DNA of 64,000 nucleotides from Oncomelania hupensis (taxonomy: Eukaryota > Mollusca > Gastropoda > Littorinimorpha > Pomatiopsidae), in the NCBI GenBank assembly GCA_036898135.1, contig CM072526.1, positions 7,843,687 to 7,907,686 on the forward strand, in the 5' to 3' direction. The position numbers and the translations under genes were made by a program. The notes under the pieces are model-generated. The model had not been told where the DNA came from. It saw only the letters and a program-made list of their open reading frames with translations, and ran no database searches. Below, piece by piece: positions 1 through 64,000 of this stretch (positions are counted from its first letter, which is position 1; every line of letters starts with the position of its first letter).

Positions 1-165
1 CAGAGGGACGGAGGACTTTAAAAAAAAATTTCATTGTTGGACTATTTATGAGTCATCTCTCACAGATTTGCAATAATCTGCAAAATGTTTTGTTTGTTTT
101 TTTGTTTGAGGGGAGTGGTGAGTACGTAGACACATTGCTATGCACGTGAGTGAAAAAAAAAAAGA
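1..165 (+). repeat. Dispersed repeat fragment
   Basis: Matches 6585-6830 in order: GGACGGA, AGGACTATTTA-like, ATCTCxxACAGATTTGCAA, then ACATTGCTATGCA. Same orientation. Both copies sit a few hundred bases from a donor of the giant gene (exons 52 and 48). Confidence 0.6.
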
Positions 166-420
166 TACTGATAATGGTGAGGAGGAGGTAAATGACCACT
201 ATGATGATGGTGGTTGTGGTGTTGCTGCGGCTGATGACGACCATGACAAGACAACAATAAAGACGATCATCAGGGCGGTGATGATGAAGATGAAGATGAT
301 GATGAAGATGAAGATGATGATGATGATGATGAACATGATGATGACGACGACGACCGTGACAACGACGACAATATATGTGACGATAACGATGGCGCCCACG
401 ATGATGATGATGGTGCACGG
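166..420 (+). repeat. Imperfect (GAT/GAC)n microsatellite
   Basis: Interrupted GAT, GAC and GAA triplets run up to the exon 52 donor. The His-rich and Met-rich open frames through it are repeat artefacts. Confidence 0.85.
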
Positions 421-422
421 AC

Positions 423-60322
<59,900 letters not shown>

Positions 60323-60402
60323 GTTGAAGATTTGAGCGCTCAGTGTTTAGTGCCAGCAATGAGCATTGCTGCAAAAGAAAAAAAATTATACTTTTTAATT
60401 TT

Positions 60403-60410
60403 TTTTTATA
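60403..60410 (-). promoter_or_regulatory. Candidate TATA-like element upstream of exon 1
   Basis: The minus strand reads TATAAAAA about 85 bases before the start codon, in an A/T-rich stretch. The spacing is plausible only if the 5' UTR is short and unspliced. Transcript ends are unknown, so this is a weak call. Confidence 0.25.
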
Positions 60411-60546
60411 CGGTACCACATTATCAAGGATGCTTTTTTTTGGTCCTTGTTGTTGGTAGTGGTGGTGTGCCAATGAAGCATCGTTGTCACATTCAAAGAT
60501 CATATAATGGGTAAACGTCAGTCAAACCGACTACTAACTCTTAAGC

Positions 60547-60779
60547 CTCCCCTACACGGAGACAGAGGGTGACACATCCTGCATCGAAGACATAAAGTTT
60601 GTGTATAACACAAGTGACAAAGCTGTCTCGCCTAAAAGAGACGGGACCGGAGTTATTGATAGCATCTTGGATAAAATCCTTATCAGAGGCTGCCCTCCGT
60701 GGAATGAGGCACTGATAGGAAAGTCCTACACAAACCTTTTGGCGGCCTTCTTCAGGTCCCCAGCTGCCACTTTCTAAAC
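60547..60779 (+). other. Short open segment with acceptor-like start; possible exon or repeat fragment
   Basis: TACTAACTCTTAAG resembles branch point plus 3' splice site and opens about 77 codons ending in TAA (DTSCIEDIKFVYNTSDKAV, GVIDSILDKILIRGC). No family recognised, no start codon, and it lies upstream of the giant gene on the other strand. Confidence 0.2.
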
Positions 60780-61011
60780 ATAACACTATCCTTCATCATT
60801 GCTTTGGGAGGTTTTGTTTTAAATTATGCTCGTTTTTGGAATGTATGTGAATGTCATCTATGCAGTTAAACCTCGAGTCGCTTAATCGCCAGCTGTAGTT
60901 CAGCGCCATTATTCGCGGTCATTTCAAAACATTACATTTAGTCCTACACTCGTTAAAATGTACAGATATTGCATAAATACTACCACTACCACCACCACCA
61001 AAACAACAACT

Positions 61012-61015
61012 ACTG

Positions 61016-61078
<63 letters not shown>

Positions 61079-61080
61079 TT
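61012..61080 (+). repeat. (ACT)n microsatellite
   Basis: Pure ACT triplets; Thr-, Ser- and Val-repeat frames are artefacts. Confidence 0.95.
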
Positions 61081-61254
61081 ACAAACTTTTGCAAAGCGCG
61101 ATACATTAATGTAGTTAAGCTCAAGGCGCTCACTCGCATTCACACGCAACTAGACATTAGCGACCAGCACCAACACCCGAAAGTCTGTATACATCATCGG
61201 AAAAGGGGAGAAGGGAGGGAGATTTGGGGGCAGGCATTCATCATCGAGCTCCAG

Positions 61255-61560
61255 TGTTTTACTGCCCCTCTGGTGGAGCAGTGGGTTAGTCGCGGGTTTC
61301 CAAGGCCGAAGGTCACAGGTTCGATTCCCGCCAGGGGCAAAGTTATGTAACTTAGGTACGAGATTATTGAGGTCACCGAGCGGTTTCTCCGGATGCTCCG
61401 GTTTTCTCCCTTCCTTCACTAATGGTATAGGATTTGAGCCTGAAGGGTGATTGGGGAACAGTGTGTATGTATCATCCGCTGTTATCTACCATTAGAAAAA
61501 CGTTACAGTTCACCCAGCTTCCAAAGAGGGGGTAAGGTCATGTCCCATCACGAGGGGGAA
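61255..61560 (+). repeat. tRNA-derived SINE (family 5)
   Basis: Head CTCTGGTGGAGCAGTGGGTT with A-box-like sequence and GGTTCGATTCCCGCC B box. Body has CGAGCGGTTTCTCCGGATGC and TCCGGTTTTCTCCC, resembling conserved central domains of animal SINEs (from memory). Not a functional tRNA: arms do not pair as a cloverleaf. Confidence 0.75.
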
Positions 61561-61679
61561 AATATCTATGTGTGTTAATGAGGGCGTTGTGGGTTTGATA
61601 ACACTTCCCAAACGTCACCAGCGTGGCAAGAGATTTTTTTTAAAGTGTAGGGTCACTTACAAATTTACTTCTGGGCCCC

Positions 61680-61790
61680 TCTCTCCTCTCTCTCTCTTTC
61701 TTTATCTCTCACTCACTCACTCACACACACACTCACAAATACACACACATATATATACACATACACTTACACACACGGACTCACGCAGGC
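61680..61790 (+). repeat. CT-rich and (CA)n-rich tract
   Basis: Low-complexity CTCT then ACTC/CACA sequence; no gene. Confidence 0.85.
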
Positions 61791-62139
61791 ACGCCCACAA
61801 CCAGATAAATGAACTAGACAAGTGTTGTTGAAATGGATGTCTGCAGATAAAACAGCAACATTGTTGTTCAAACAGAATATATAAGGTGTTACTATCTGAT
61901 ACTGCTGATAGTGCGTGATTGCATTGATGTGTGTGTGTTTGAATTGTGTATGGGTGTGTGTGCGTGTGTGTGTGTGTGCGTGCGTGCGTACGTGCCCGTG
62001 ACGTGGGTGTACCCTTGTGGGTAGTTCTCTTTTAACATGGCTTTTTTAAACTGAAGCCTGATGTGCCTTATTATTTCTAACAATGTTTAACGTGTTTTAC
62101 CCCATAATGCTGTGTCATATTGTTTAAATATTTGTCCTT

Positions 62140-62275
62140 GCGAGCGTATATGTGTGTATCCGTGCAAGCGTATGTGTGTTTGTATCCGTGCGAGCGTATG
62201 TGTTTGTGTATCCGTGCAAGCGTATGTGTGTGTGTTCCGTGCGAGCGTATGTGTGTGTGTATCCGTGAGGGCGCT
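62140..62275 (+). repeat. ~24-bp minisatellite (CGTGCGAGCGTATGTGTGTG)
   Basis: Five to six variant units in the upstream flank. Confidence 0.85.
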
Positions 62276-62313
62276 TAGACCAAGCTTTTAGTTTGGTTGC
62301 GCGCTTTAAAAAA

Positions 62314-62314
<1 letters not shown>

Positions 62315-62400
<86 letters not shown>
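62315..62400 (+). repeat. (ATT)n microsatellite
   Basis: About 28 ATT triplets. Confidence 0.95.
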
Positions 62401-62401
<1 letters not shown>

Positions 62402-62737
62402 TTGTTCCTGTTTCGCTGACGTCAGACTTGTTAGCATAAAGGGCCCCCCCCGTACCCCCACCCCTCCCACAGATCCATTTAATAGTCAAAGTGAGTGTTG
62501 CCCCACAGAAAAAATGGCTTCGTTAAAATAAATTATTTAATTAATTTAAACTCTTTGGAAAGTGGACTATAGTTGTTGTTTTTCTAATCTATTAAAAAAA
62601 AAGTGCAAACTCTACCGCTACCTTTTTAGCGCTAACAAATATCGTCTCGTAGAGCCTGTGGTGTACCGTTAAACAGGGGAAATCACTCCCTGTCAGACCA
62701 CAAATGGAAAATATCAACTTTAGTGTCGCTTTGAGCA

Positions 62738-63505
62738 AAGAAAGCCACTTTATCATTGGGGTATATAATAACAATGCACACTTTATCATTGGGGTATATA
62801 ATAACAATGCACATTTTATTATTGGGGTATATAATAACAATGCACACTTTATCATTGGGATATATAATAACAATGCACATCTTATCATTTGGGTATATAA
62901 TAACAATGCACACTTTATCATTGGGATATAATAACAATGCACATCTTATTACTGGGGTATATAATAACAATGCACACTTTATCATTGGGGTATATAATAA
63001 CAATGCACACTTCATCATTGGGGTATATAATAACAATGCACATTTTATCATTGGGGTATATAATAACAATGCAAACTTTATCATTGGGGTATACAATAAC
63101 AATACACACCTTATCATTGGGGTATATAATAACAATGCACGCTTCATCATTGGGGTATATAATAACAATGCACACTTTTTCATTGGGGTATATAATAACA
63201 ATGCACATTTTATTATTGGGGTATATAATAACAATGCACACTTTATCATTGGGATATATAATAACAACGCACATCTTATCATTGGGGTATATAATAACAA
63301 TGCACACTTTATCATTGGGGTATATAATAACAATGCACACTTCATCATTGGGTATATAATAACAATGCACACTTTATCATTGGGGTATATAATAACAATG
63401 CACACCTTATCATTGGGGTATATAATAACAATGCCCACTTTATCATTGGGGTATATAATAACAATGCACACTTTATCATTGGGGTATATAATAACAATGC
63501 CAATT
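62738..63505 (+). repeat. 33-bp minisatellite, about 23 copies
   Basis: Unit GGGGTATATAATAACAATGC plus ACACTTTATCATT. The period is a multiple of three, so long frames stay open on both strands (252 and 262 codons); these are artefacts. Each unit has a GTATATAA motif. Confidence 0.95.
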
Positions 63506-63709
63506 TTCGCCTAAACTAATTTTTGCCAGAAGTAATCAAAGCCTTGGAATTGGGTCCCTTTAACTTAGCTTGTGGACTGTTGTGGATAATATTACACTTA
63601 ACGTTATAGATAATCCAGACCAAGGTTCTGGTCTCAGCTGACATTATCATAATAAATATTTGCTCAAACATTTGATCGGCAAAGCTATATATGCGTATTA
63701 GATTGATAG

Positions 63710-64000
63710 TCGGTGCTTAAAGGGTTCAGCGCGCTATAGTCAGCTGGATCAGGACAACTATTTGCGTATTGTCCACAGCAAGCATACAAATAAAATAAAT
63801 AATGGACAGAGAAAATATATCTTCTTATGCTGACTTGTCTCACAGATATTTTTTAAGGTCATAGATGATGTCCCTTTGAACATTACATGATTATTGCTTT
63901 AGGTCAAGCGGACTCTTCCGAGCCAAATCAGGCCCAGTATAGCCGAATCGGGACCACAAAATGTAGACCACAACTTCGCTGAAAGAGGACTCGTCCCTGA
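63710..64000 (-). repeat. Family 3 repeat end fragments
   Basis: GGGTTCAGCGCGCTATAGTC near 63,725 and TTTAGGTCAAGCGGACTCTT near 63,898 match the family 3 terminus; the second continues to the window edge. Confidence 0.65.

Noticed and set aside
61255..61345. Possible tRNA gene
   Set aside because: A- and B-box-like sequences are present but the sequence does not fold into a cloverleaf with a sensible anticodon stem, and it continues into a SINE body and tail.
62683..63514. Long overlapping open frames of 252 (+) and 262 (-) codons
   Set aside because: Both are generated by a 33-bp tandem repeat whose period is a multiple of three; the peptides are pure 11-residue repeats with no start context or splice support.

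Overview
The window is animal genomic DNA with introns, canonical GT-AG splice sites, dense microsatellites and minisatellites, non-LTR retrotransposons and several SINE-like repeats. A lophotrochozoan, most likely a mollusc, fits the repeat style (TGACCTTGA-rich and GACGGACGG-type dispersed repeats, short repeats with a TATATAGCGC motif). The species is not determinable from sequence alone.

One very large minus-strand gene accounts for essentially all convincing coding sequence. It starts at an ATG at 60322, in a strong Kozak context and encoding a signal peptide. It runs leftward through 52 exons I could place by hand and leaves the window beyond 423, so the 3' end is missing. About 10.25 kb of CDS, roughly 3,416 residues, is present. 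Intron phases are mutually consistent across every junction, apart from one single-base frame break inside exon 17. The product is a secreted, low-cysteine protein with many N-glycosylation sequons. It is built from seven glycine-rich blocks joined by beta-strand-like linkers. One F5/8C (discoidin)-like domain lies near the N terminus (exons 5-8), followed by a long non-glycine beta-rich stretch (exons 9-15). I do not recognise a named gene.

Layout: 60.3-64 kb is upstream flank with a tRNA-like SINE and a 33-bp minisatellite. 59.5-60.3 kb holds exons 1-2. 45.7-59.5 kb is a 13.9 kb intron full of retroelement debris. 41.7-45.7 kb holds the first Gly-rich block and the discoidin domain. 33.3-38.3 kb is the long beta-rich region. 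20.3-33 kb holds Gly-rich blocks 2-4. 17.3-20.1 kb is a decayed RTE/CFDP2-like LINE in an intron. 0.4-17 kb holds blocks 5-7.

The most unusual signals are: (i) tandem arrays that duplicate splice junctions of the gene, with about 14 extra 3' splice-site copies at exon 47, a 22-bp donor array at exon 35 and a 74-bp donor array at exon 37; (ii) a dispersed repeat present once with and once without a precise 406-nt GT-AG intron; (iii) a tRNA-like/5S-like chimeric SINE; (iv) a near-perfect 64-bp palindrome containing TTAGGG-type repeats; and (v) a LINE flanked by inverted copies of its own 3' end. All calls come from reading the sequence; no database search was run.
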